A stretch of 19,350 nucleotides of DNA, from positions 1 to 19,350 of the forward strand of contig NZ_JAKEDR010000050.1 of assembly GCF_023653455.1 (NCBI RefSeq). The letters are read 5' to 3'. The stretch is from Paraclostridium ghonii (lineage in GTDB: Bacteria > Bacillota > Clostridia > Peptostreptococcales > Peptostreptococcaceae). The position numbers and the translations under genes are program-made. Positions 1 to 5,931 of the stretch are shown here, piece after piece (the first letter of the stretch is position 1; every line of letters starts with the position of its first letter). The notes beneath the pieces were generated by a model. That model was not told the DNA's origin and searched no databases. It saw nothing but the letters and a program-made list of their open reading frames with translations.

Positions 1-272
1 TCTATAGCTGTAGGTATAATTTGTTTGAATGTCTGATTACACTTTTTATCATTACATTTAAAGCTTACATGATAGGTGTATTTATGGTGAAGATATGTCC
101 CTTTACCACATACAGGACATTTGGGATACCCAAGTAAATACTTTTTAGTTGATTGTAATGTGAATTGTCTACGACATTTCTTACAAAGATACTTTTGGTT
201 TGAGTTTTTATCCTTACCAAACTTGTATAAATCTGTGTTATAACATTCAGGGCATTTAACCGTAGGTTTCAA
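1..272 (-). CDS. Zinc-ribbon DDE-type transposase, N-terminal part
   Basis: Reading leftward from a TTG at 272, the frame stays open for 90 codons to the window edge. An AAGGAG ribosome binding site lies nine bases before the TTG. The protein has two zinc-ribbon-like knuckle pairs: Cys7/Cys10 with Cys30/Cys33 (separated by a NQKYLCKKCRRQFT stretch) and Cys52/Cys55 with Cys73/Cys78. Double zinc ribbons of this kind precede the catalytic domain in clostridial IS transposases related in style to IS1 or IS1595. The catalytic DDE domain would lie beyond the edge and cannot be checked, so the product is inferred from the N-terminus only. The gene points away from the neighbouring peptidase gene and has its own leader. 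It could be intact or a remnant. Confidence 0.65.
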   Translation of the reverse strand, partial: MKPTVKCPECYNTDLYKFGKDKNSNQKYLCKKCRRQFTLQSTKKYLLGYPKCPVCGKGTYLHHKYTYHVSFKCNDKKCNQTFKQIIPTAI

Positions 273-276
273 TTTT

Positions 277-343
277 CTCGACTCCTTTCTATAGGGGGAA
301 TGTGTTTTGTGGTGAAACCATTGTAAACCCTATCGGGGTCGAG
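277..343 (-). promoter_or_regulatory. Inverted repeat that can sequester the transposase ribosome binding site
   Basis: On the minus strand the leader reads CTCGACCCCGATAGGG (343-328), then a 31-base loop, then CCCTATAG-AAAGGA-GTCGAG (296-277). ATAGGG pairs with CCCTAT, CTCGAC pairs with GTCGAG, and the AAGGAG ribosome binding site lies within the 3' arm. The loop carries a small TGGT/ACCA hairpin. Similar RBS-occluding leaders in other insertion sequences block translation from read-through transcripts. That role is inferred here from geometry. Confidence 0.5.
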
Positions 344-394
344 ATTCAAATATAAATAAGTTAACAGAATGTGACAAATTGGAGGGGGATAAAA

Positions 395-1276
395 ATGAAA
401 ATAACTGAAGGATACATGCCTTTTGAAGGTTTTAAAACCTATTATCGTATAGTAGGTGAAGGCACAAAAGGGAAGAAACCATTAGTATTACTTCACGGAG
501 GCCCAGGGTCTACGCATAACTACTTTGAGGTATTAGATAAAATAGCTGAAAGTGGAAGACAAGTAATAATGTATGACCAAATTGGATGTGGAAATTCGTT
601 TGTAGAAGGTCATCCAGAGTTATTCAACGCTGATACTTGGATAAAAGAACTTATTGAACTAAGAAAACATTTAGGACTTGAAGAAATTCACTTATTAGGT
701 CAATCCTGGGGTGGTATGCAGGCTATTTGGTATGCTATTGAGTATAAGCCAAAGGGCATTAAGTCATATATTCTTTCATCTACTCTTTCTTCTGCAAAAC
801 TTTGGGAACAAGAGCAAAAAAGAAGAATATCATACATGAATGAAGGCGATCAAAAGGCTCTACTTGATGCAGTAAATACAGGAGATTATTCTAGTAAGGA
901 ATATAGTGAGGCGTTAGACAAGTTTATGGATATGCACTGTGCAGGTAAGGTAACTGAAGATGATCATGAATGTTTAAGAAGAGCTAAAAAAGCAGGCTCT
1001 GAAGCATATATCGTAGGATGGGGGCAAAATGAATTTTCTCCTACAGGGACTCTTTCTGGATATGAGTTTACAGATAGATTAGATGAAATAAAGGAACCTT
1101 GCTTAATAACAAGTGGATCAAGAGATTTATGTTCACCATATATTGCAAAAACTATGTATGATAGAATACCTAATAGTAAGTGGGAGCTATTCCAATACTC
1201 AAGACATATGCCATTTGTTGAGGAAAACGATAAATACATAGAAGTTCTAACTAAATGGTTAGATGATAATGATTAA
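395..1276 (+). CDS. pip: Proline iminopeptidase family alpha/beta hydrolase
   Basis: This is a 293-residue alpha/beta-hydrolase of the prolyl aminopeptidase group (peptidase family S33), which removes N-terminal proline from small peptides in the cytoplasm. The oxyanion-hole motif HGGPG is at residues 34-38 and is followed by DQIGCGNS at 61-68. The nucleophile is Ser104 in GQSWGG, the acid Asp244 in SGSRD, and the base His271 in SRHMPF, so the triad is complete. Length fits the Gram-positive PIP group. I chose the ATG at 395 over an in-frame GTG at 371 because GGAGGGGG (381-388) precedes it at the right distance and the protein then begins in the usual family way. There is no signal peptide. 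It is a single gene closed by a terminator. No convincing promoter is visible between it and the IS, so the IS may have altered its expression. Exact substrate range is unknown. Confidence 0.88.
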   Translation: MKITEGYMPFEGFKTYYRIVGEGTKGKKPLVLLHGGPGSTHNYFEVLDKIAESGRQVIMYDQIGCGNSFVEGHPELFNADTWIKELIELRKHLGLEEIHLLGQSWGGMQAIWYAIEYKPKGIKSYILSSTLSSAKLWEQEQKRRISYMNEGDQKALLDAVNTGDYSSKEYSEALDKFMDMHCAGKVTEDDHECLRRAKKAGSEAYIVGWGQNEFSPTGTLSGYEFTDRLDEIKEPCLITSGSRDLCSPYIAKTMYDRIPNSKWELFQYSRHMPFVEENDKYIEVLTKWLDDND

Positions 1277-1294
1277 AATTATATAAATTAAACT

Positions 1295-1331
1295 AAAAAA
1301 AGATTAAGCGAAACACGCTTAATCTTTTTTA
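1295..1331 (+). terminator. Rho-independent terminator after the iminopeptidase gene
   Basis: A perfect stem (AGATTAAGCG with CGCTTAATCT, extended by flanking A and T runs) encloses a five-base AAACA loop and ends in TTTTTT. The A-run before the stem means it could also act on the opposite strand. Confidence 0.9.
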
Positions 1332-1470
1332 ATTCCTAGGAATTATATTTAATCCTGAACTATGGATAAATATAACTTCCAACTTTTAAACTTGAGCAAC
1401 GGACCTGTTTCTCAAGGTCGTTGGCGACATAAAGTGGTTCGCAGACGTAGTCGCTCAAGCAAAGCGAATT
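1331..1470. other. Foldable intergenic element: palindrome plus three-way-junction sequence, possible IS remnant
   Basis: The gap holds a perfect 14-bp palindrome (AATTCCTAGGAATT, 1331-1344). It is followed by an island richer in G+C than its surroundings, at 1391-1459. The island's ends pair (CTTGAG 1391-1396 with CTCAAG 1454-1459). Inside are two more stems: CAACGGACC (1397-1405) with GGTCGTTG (1416-1423), leaving one bulged G, and GCGAC (1424-1428) with GTCGC (1450-1454). No open frame of note is present. The look is that of a structured RNA, or the end of an IS200/IS605 or IStron-type element left behind. This is a guess from appearance, with no database comparison. Confidence 0.4.
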
Positions 1471-1473
1471 TTT

Positions 1474-1503
1474 TTTACAAAAAAATACAAAATATGGTAT
1501 TAT
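1474..1503 (+). promoter_or_regulatory. Promoter of the response regulator gene
   Basis: TTTACA (1474-1479) and TATTAT (1498-1503) are separated by 18 bases. A TGG immediately before the -10 gives an extended -10 (TGn). The regulator's start codon follows about 37 bases downstream with a GGGAGA ribosome binding site. Confidence 0.6.
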
Positions 1504-1540
1504 AAAAGAAAAAATATAAGGGGTATTAGGGAGAAATTAT

Positions 1541-2236
1541 ATGTGTAGAGGACATATTTTAATAGTAGAAGATGATGTAGACATAAACAATTTATTAGCT
1601 AGAATGTTAAAAAAACAACAATATGAAATAACTCAAGCATTTTCAGGAAGTGAAGCAATACTGCAATTATCATTATCAGAATATGATTTGATGTTACTAG
1701 ATTTAATGCTGCCTGGGGTAACTGGAGAAGAAATAATTAATAAAATAAGAGGTGAAAAAGAAATACCGATAATAGTAATTTCAGCTAAAACATCGTTAAA
1801 AGATAAAGTGAATTTGCTTAATATGGGGGCTGATGATTATATTACTAAACCTTTTGAATCCGAAAAAATTATAGCTAGAGTAAACTCTCAAATAAGAAGA
1901 TATAAAAAATTTGGATTAAATATACAACTTAATAAAGAATATAAATTTAAAAATTTAACTTTAGAAGAAGAAACAAGAGAAGTAAAAGTTAAAGATAATA
2001 ATATCTACTTAACAAGCCATGAGTTTGATATACTAAGGATTTTGATAAAAAACCCAGATAAGGTCCATTCAAGAGAGTCATTATACGAACAAGTGTGGAA
2101 AAATGGATACTATGGAGAAGATAACTCGGTAAATGTTCATGTTAGTAATATTAGAAAAAAGATTAAGTGCATATGTGAAGATGAAGATTACATAAAAACT
2201 GTGTGGGGAATTGGATTTAAGTTAAATAATAATTAG
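1541..2236 (+). CDS. OmpR/PhoB-family response regulator
   Basis: This 231-residue two-domain regulator has a receiver domain over residues about 5-115. The acidic pocket is Asp11-Asp12, the phospho-acceptor is Asp54 in LLDLMLPG, and the conserved Lys103 is in ITKPFE. A C-terminal winged-helix DNA-binding domain (about 135-230) ends in the typical SVNVHVSNIRKKI recognition-helix region and a WGIGFKL hairpin. Length is normal for the family. It starts at ATG 1541 behind GGGAGA. It is followed by an ATPase, a permease and a histidine kinase gene, so it is the cognate regulator of that sensor and probably drives the transporter genes. It has its own promoter, and the 124-base gap to the ATPase gene holds phased repeats that are its likely binding sites. 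Inducer not visible from sequence. The family resembles regulators of bacitracin and lantibiotic resistance loci. Confidence 0.9.
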   Translation: MCRGHILIVEDDVDINNLLARMLKKQQYEITQAFSGSEAILQLSLSEYDLMLLDLMLPGVTGEEIINKIRGEKEIPIIVISAKTSLKDKVNLLNMGADDYITKPFESEKIIARVNSQIRRYKKFGLNIQLNKEYKFKNLTLEEETREVKVKDNNIYLTSHEFDILRILIKNPDKVHSRESLYEQVWKNGYYGEDNSVNVHVSNIRKKIKCICEDEDYIKTVWGIGFKLNNN

Positions 2237-2249
2237 GTTCATTAAAATC

Positions 2250-2293
2250 TTTAGACTTTCTTTAAACTTTCTTAAATATTTATTTAAAAGTTT
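2250..2293 (+). promoter_or_regulatory. 11-bp-phased direct repeats, likely response-regulator operator
   Basis: Units TTTAGACTTTC (2250-2260) and TTTAAACTTTC (2261-2271) are adjacent and differ at one base. Weaker units TTAAATATTTA (2272-2282) and TTTAAAAGTTT (2283-2293) continue in the same 11-bp phase. OmpR/PhoB regulators bind direct repeats spaced by 11 bp, one helical turn, commonly overlapping the -35 region. Here the repeats end where a -35 would lie for a -10-like TGTAATAAA (2310-2318), and no good -35 is seen, which suits an activator-dependent promoter for the ATPase and permease genes. Confidence 0.55.
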
Positions 2294-2360
2294 TTAGTAT
2301 CATTTGTATTGTAATAAAATTAGTTTATAGGGAACGGTTGAATAAGAAGGGGGAACAATT

Positions 2361-3281
2361 ATGAAGGAAGTTATAAAGACGTATAAATTATCTAAAAAAT
2401 ATGGGGATTACAACGCTTTATCTGATGTGAGTATGACTATAAAACAAGGTGATATATATGGATTAGTGGGAGATAATGGAGCAGGTAAAACTACATTACT
2501 TAGAATTTTAACTGGACAATCATATGCTAGCAGTGGGGATTTTGAGATTTTTTCTAAATCAACAGATAAAGATTTAAGTGAAGCTAGAAAAAATATAGGG
2601 GCTATTATTGAAACGCCATGTTTTTATCCTAATCTTACGATTGAAAAGAACATGGAGTATTATAGGATTCAAAGGGGAATACCAGGAAAAGACAATATTG
2701 ATAAAGTTCTTAAAGGTGTAAACTTATTTGACGCGAAAAAGAAGAAATTTAGTAATTTATCACTTGGGATGAAACAAAGATTAGGACTAGCTCTTGCTAT
2801 GATGAGTGAACCAGAACTATTAATTCTTGATGAGCCAATAAATGGGTTAGACCCATCAGGTATTATTGAAATTAGAAACCTTTTATTAAAGCTTAATAGA
2901 GAAAAAAATATTACAATAATAATTTCAAGTCATATTCTTTTAGAGTTAGAAAATATTGCAACTTGTTATGGATTTTTAAATAAAGGAAAATTAGTAAAAG
3001 AGATATCTGCAGATGAAGTAAATGAGGAATGTAAAAATTATTTAGAAATTAAGGTTAAAAGTGCTAACAAGTTAACAGCATTATTAGAAGAAAAACTAGG
3101 ATATAGTGATTATAAAGTATTGCCAGGTGAAATAGTACAATTATTTGATAAAAATAGAGACCCTGAAAAGATAAGTAAACTTATAGTTAATAGTGGAATT
3201 GGGTTATGTTCTTTGAAAGAGAAATCTATAGATCTAGAAAGTTATTATATGTCTTTGATTGGGGGAATTGCAAATGCTTAA
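2361..3281 (+). CDS. ABC transporter ATP-binding protein, BcrA/LanF type
   Basis: This 306-residue ATPase of a peptide-antibiotic-type ABC exporter acts at the cytoplasmic membrane with the permease encoded next. Walker A is GDNGAGKT at residues 37-44, the signature LSLGMKQR at 133-140, Walker B LLILDE at 153-158, the D-loop follows in NGLDPSG, and the H-loop is His191. The position of the usual Q-loop glutamine carries a glutamate (Glu84 in IIETP). This E-loop is known from LanF immunity ATPases and BcrA-like proteins. The roughly 90-residue C-terminal extension is usual in this group. It starts at ATG 2361 after GAAGGGGG, and its 3' end overlaps the permease gene by eight bases, implying translational coupling. 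It probably confers resistance to a cell-envelope-active peptide. The substrate cannot be read from sequence, and drug or generic ABC-2 export is the alternative. Confidence 0.88.
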   Translation: MKEVIKTYKLSKKYGDYNALSDVSMTIKQGDIYGLVGDNGAGKTTLLRILTGQSYASSGDFEIFSKSTDKDLSEARKNIGAIIETPCFYPNLTIEKNMEYYRIQRGIPGKDNIDKVLKGVNLFDAKKKKFSNLSLGMKQRLGLALAMMSEPELLILDEPINGLDPSGIIEIRNLLLKLNREKNITIIISSHILLELENIATCYGFLNKGKLVKEISADEVNEECKNYLEIKVKSANKLTALLEEKLGYSDYKVLPGEIVQLFDKNRDPEKISKLIVNSGIGLCSLKEKSIDLESYYMSLIGGIANA

Positions 3282-4053
3282 TTATATAAAGAGTGAATTT
3301 TATAGAAATATAAACAACAAAGGTAATTATATATTTTTATTTGGATGTATAAGTATTGTGATTTTTATAAATGTATTTATAGGGTTATATGCAAAAAGTC
3401 ATATAGATTTTCCATATGGGCATACTAAACTGCCTTTGAATATGTTTTCCGGAAATATGAAAATTTTATTTATTTTATGCGTTACATTAGTTTCATTAAT
3501 AGATGGAGAAGAATTTAAAAATCATACATTAAAAAATTCAATTGCTTATGGAATTTCAAGAAATCAAATATATTTAGGTAAGTTTTTAATGGAAGTAATT
3601 ATAAGTACTATAAATTTAGTTTTAATAAGCAGTGTATATGCTATTGCTGCATACTTGATGCTAAAAGATAGTGGAATAGTTTATCTAAAAGATTTTATTC
3701 AAACAATAGTTGGGAGTTTTCCGTTATTACTAGTTAGCCTTACTGCAGCTCATTGCTTTTATTTTATATTTGATAATGATAGAACGGTAGTATTAACTTG
3801 GGCAATTGTAATGGCTCTTATACCTGCATTCACATCAATGGCAGGACGTAGAATTTATATACTAAATCAAATAGCAAAATGGATGCCATGGAATATGGTT
3901 GGAATGCTTGACTCTGATAATGACAGTGGAAGAATGATTATGACTTGGAGTAGCCAAGAAGGATTTATAAGATGTTTTTTAGTAGGAGCTATAGGGGTAG
4001 CAATTTTTTATACTTTAGGATTATTAGTTTTTAAGAAAAAGGAAATAAAATAA
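3274..4053 (+). CDS. ABC-2 type membrane permease of the peptide-resistance transporter
   Basis: This 259-residue integral membrane protein has about six hydrophobic segments (near residues 17-40, 62-78, 103-128, 144-166, 171-190 and 232-252). The cytoplasmic stretch EEFKNHTLKNSIAYGISRN is characteristic of LanE/LanG and BcrB-like permeases. I chose the ATG at 3274 over an in-frame TTG at 3259 because GGGGGA (3261-3266) then serves as the ribosome binding site, and the protein begins with the usual short cytoplasmic helix (LNYIKSEFYRN). It overlaps the ATPase gene by eight bases. Many related loci carry two permease genes. Only one is present, so it probably works as a homodimer, as in BcrAB-like systems. 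The kinase gene follows after 26 bases. Function as an exporter or immunity permease is inferred from partners and family. Confidence 0.82.
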   Translation: MLNYIKSEFYRNINNKGNYIFLFGCISIVIFINVFIGLYAKSHIDFPYGHTKLPLNMFSGNMKILFILCVTLVSLIDGEEFKNHTLKNSIAYGISRNQIYLGKFLMEVIISTINLVLISSVYAIAAYLMLKDSGIVYLKDFIQTIVGSFPLLLVSLTAAHCFYFIFDNDRTVVLTWAIVMALIPAFTSMAGRRIYILNQIAKWMPWNMVGMLDSDNDSGRMIMTWSSQEGFIRCFLVGAIGVAIFYTLGLLVFKKKEIK

Positions 4054-4079
4054 ACAAAAAGAAATGGAGTGTGTAGATA

Positions 4080-4973
4080 ATGAATTTAGTTTTAATATCT
4101 TTATTAGTACCAAGTGTGTATTTTTCTGCACGCTTTTTCTTGCTTTCCAAGAATATTAAAAAAGCAACTAATAATTTCAAATATATTTGTAAAAACACTG
4201 ACACAAATCGCAAACTTATATTAAGTTCACCAGATAAGAATTTGGAAGAATTGTTAGTTGAAATTAACAACTACTTAGAAGATGCGCAAATACAAAGGAT
4301 AAGATATATTAAAAGAGATGGAGAAATTAGAAAAGAAATTGAAAATATTTCTCATGATTTAAGAACACCATTAACTTCTATTCGTGGGTATTTAGATTTG
4401 ATAAATGATGAAACTAGTACAGAAGAAGAAAAGAATGATTATATTGAAATAGTAGAAAAAAGGTCAAAAGTTCTTCAAAACTTAATCCAAAGTTTTTACG
4501 ATTTGAGTAGACTTGAAAACAATGATTACAATATGAATATGGAAAATATAGATATTAATAAAAAGTTAAGAGATTATGTACTTACATTTTATAATGATTT
4601 TGAAAGTAAACATATTAATGTAGAAATAGATCTGCCTAAAAAACCAGTTTATGTAAACGTTGACAATAACGCTATTGAAAGGATTTTTTCAAATTTAATT
4701 CAAAATGCTATTAAGTATAGTAAAAGTAGTTTTTATATATATTTGAATAATAATCATGAAAATGTTATTATAGAATTTAAAAATGATATTCAAGATATTA
4801 ATAAAGAGGATACAGCTTTATTATTTAATAGATTTTACATGAAAGATAGTTCAAGGTGTGATGGAAGTTCAGGTCTAGGACTTACAGTTACAAAACTATT
4901 AGTTGAGTTGATGAATGGCGAAATTGAGGTGGATCTTGATGAAGATTGGATTATATTTAGAGTTAAATTTTAA
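4080..4973 (+). CDS. Sensor histidine kinase, one N-terminal membrane segment
   Basis: This 297-residue kinase is the sensor of the preceding regulator. A single hydrophobic N-terminal segment (about residues 3-23) anchors it, with no extracellular sensing domain. A helical linker (about 55-90) leads to the dimerisation box with phospho-acceptor His92 in ISHDLRTPLTSI. The ATPase domain has its N box around Asn209 (NLIQNAIKYSK) and G2 box GSSGLGL (262-268). The G1 box is degenerate, with an NDI stretch in place of DxGxG. Kinases with almost no outside domain that neighbour ABC transporters often sense antibiotic through the transporter or at the membrane surface; that is inference here. It starts at ATG 4080 behind GGAGTG, is last in the operon and is followed by a terminator. 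The order regulator, ATPase, permease, kinase leaves no doubt about the pairing. Confidence 0.88.
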   Translation: MNLVLISLLVPSVYFSARFFLLSKNIKKATNNFKYICKNTDTNRKLILSSPDKNLEELLVEINNYLEDAQIQRIRYIKRDGEIRKEIENISHDLRTPLTSIRGYLDLINDETSTEEEKNDYIEIVEKRSKVLQNLIQSFYDLSRLENNDYNMNMENIDINKKLRDYVLTFYNDFESKHINVEIDLPKKPVYVNVDNNAIERIFSNLIQNAIKYSKSSFYIYLNNNHENVIIEFKNDIQDINKEDTALLFNRFYMKDSSRCDGSSGLGLTVTKLLVELMNGEIEVDLDEDWIIFRVKF

Positions 4974-4981
4974 AAATATCC

Positions 4982-5014
4982 TCCCTAAGGTTAATATAGC
5001 TTTAGGGAATTTTA
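4982..5014 (+). terminator. Rho-independent terminator after the kinase gene
   Basis: TCCCTAAG (4982-4989) pairs with CTTTAGGGA (5000-5008), with one bulged base, across a ten-base loop. AATTTTATT follows. The T-run is short, so strength is uncertain. Confidence 0.7.
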
Positions 5015-5042
5015 TTGTATTTGTAAAAATATTTTGTTTAAA

Positions 5043-5069
5043 TTTACGAAAAAAGTATATTAATATAAT
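5043..5069 (+). promoter_or_regulatory. Possible promoter of the repeat-protein/MoxR/vWA operon
   Basis: A perfect TATAAT (5064-5069) lies 47 bases before the first start codon. The best upstream partner is TTTACG (5043-5048), with a short 15-base spacer. The -10 is convincing, the -35 weak, so an activator or alternative element may be involved. Confidence 0.45.
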
Positions 5070-5115
5070 GATAAAAAAATATATATAAAAACAATCATAT
5101 GGGAGAAGTCATGAT

Positions 5116-5919
5116 ATGGAAGCAGAAAAAGTTTTAAAAATGATAAGTAACAATCCTAATATTATATCAACTATAAGTAATCCAACAGATGAGATGAAGC
5201 TACTTGCTGTTAGTAAAAATGGACTTGTATTAGCACATATAGATAATCCAAGTATACAAATGCAAGAAATAGCTATAGAAAATAATATTAGGGCAATCAA
5301 ATATATAAAAAATCCAAGTGAATATATGATGATAAAAGCAGTAAATTCTGGATGGAGTATGTTAGATTATATAAAAAATCCAACTGATAAAGTTATTAAA
5401 TTAGCTTTAAATCAATCAGGATGGGCTATTCAGTATGTAAAAAATCCAAGTGAAGAATTGCAATTATTGGCAGTCAAAAAAGATTATGATTCAATAAAAT
5501 ATATAAAAAATCCTTATGAAAGTGTTCAAAAAGAAGCTGTTAAAAAAAACTATGGAGCATTAAAATATATAGACTCACCTATATATAGTGCACAGCTTAT
5601 AGCTATTAAAAGCAATGAAGCCGCTATTACTTTTATATCTGATTTAGACAAACATAAAATGTTAGAATTCTTAAAGGTAAATATTTTAGTTATCAAATAT
5701 ATTGCAAGGGAAATATCTAAAGATGAATTAGAAGGAGTACTTAAAGAAGCACTATCAAAAGAAGATGTTGAAGAAAAATATGTTAGAGACTTTTTAAATT
5801 GTTCTAATATAGATAGAAATAGTGATGATATACAAATTGACAAGGTAATGTTTATTTATAAATATGGAAGCAAAACATCAAAAAAAATAGCTGTAGATGA
5901 AAAATTAAAGATGATTTAG
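5116..5919 (+). CDS. Solenoid protein built of 22-residue repeats, function unknown
   Basis: This 267-residue soluble protein has no signal peptide or membrane segment. Residues 4-201 divide without gaps into nine units of exactly 22 residues, the last two the most diverged. The rough consensus places A-V/I at unit positions 6-7, A-I/L at 13-14 and Y-I-K-N-P-S/T-E/D at 16-22. Clear copies end in YIKNPSE, YIKNPTD, YVKNPSE and YIKNPYE. The pattern suggests stacked short helices with an Asn-Pro turn, a likely binding surface; it recalls DUF4116-like repeats, which I could not confirm. About 65 non-repetitive, charged residues form the C-terminus. It starts at ATG 5116 behind GGGAGA and lies 12 bases before the MoxR-type ATPase gene, so it is co-transcribed with it and probably acts with it as a recognition or adaptor subunit. 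No enzymatic motif is seen. Confidence 0.75.
   Translation: MEAEKVLKMISNNPNIISTISNPTDEMKLLAVSKNGLVLAHIDNPSIQMQEIAIENNIRAIKYIKNPSEYMMIKAVNSGWSMLDYIKNPTDKVIKLALNQSGWAIQYVKNPSEELQLLAVKKDYDSIKYIKNPYESVQKEAVKKNYGALKYIDSPIYSAQLIAIKSNEAAITFISDLDKHKMLEFLKVNILVIKYIAREISKDELEGVLKEALSKEDVEEKYVRDFLNCSNIDRNSDDIQIDKVMFIYKYGSKTSKKIAVDEKLKMI
5125..5718 (+). repeat. In-frame 66-bp coding repeats (nine units)
   Basis: The 22-residue units of the solenoid protein correspond to a 66-bp period. DNA conservation is best around the AATCCAAGTGAA-like segments encoding NPSE, which recur near 5311, 5377 and 5443 at 66-base intervals. Units are diverged enough that recent slippage is unlikely, but unit number could still vary between strains. 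Confidence 0.7.
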
Positions 5920-5931
5920 GAGTGAGACATT

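Larger units (their letters stand above)
1..345 (-). mobile_element. End of an insertion sequence (partial, truncated by window edge)
   Basis: The stretch holds the start of a leftward transposase-like gene with its leader. The leader contains an inverted repeat (277-296 with 328-343) that can cover the gene's ribosome binding site. The element boundary is not certain. I place it near 345, just before the AT-rich leader of the next gene, because the GC-richer, repeat-bearing sequence stops there. The other end and any target-site duplication lie outside the window, so the IS family cannot be fixed from here. Confidence 0.6.

Noticed and set aside
321..356. TTGTAA and TATAAA as a hybrid IS promoter for the iminopeptidase gene
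   Set aside because: The spacer is 24 bases, too long for a normal sigma-A promoter; no better pair was found.
371..394. Upstream GTG start adding eight residues to the iminopeptidase
   Set aside because: No ribosome binding site precedes it, whereas GGAGGGGG lies inside this stretch and serves the ATG at 395.
964..1239. Open frame on the minus strand inside the iminopeptidase gene
   Set aside because: It lies antisense to a clearly conserved enzyme, has no ribosome binding site of note and encodes nothing recognisable.
4031..4270. Minus-strand open frame at the start of the kinase gene
   Set aside because: It is antisense to the kinase N-terminus and has only low-complexity hydrophobic content produced by the AT-rich strand.
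5125..5718. CRISPR-like regular repeats (66-base period)
   Set aside because: The repeats are in frame, coding and contiguous without spacers, and diverge at DNA level; they are protein repeats.
5109..5843. Two minus-strand open frames antisense to the repeat protein
   Set aside because: Their apparent repeats mirror the 66-bp period of the true coding strand; there is no independent support.
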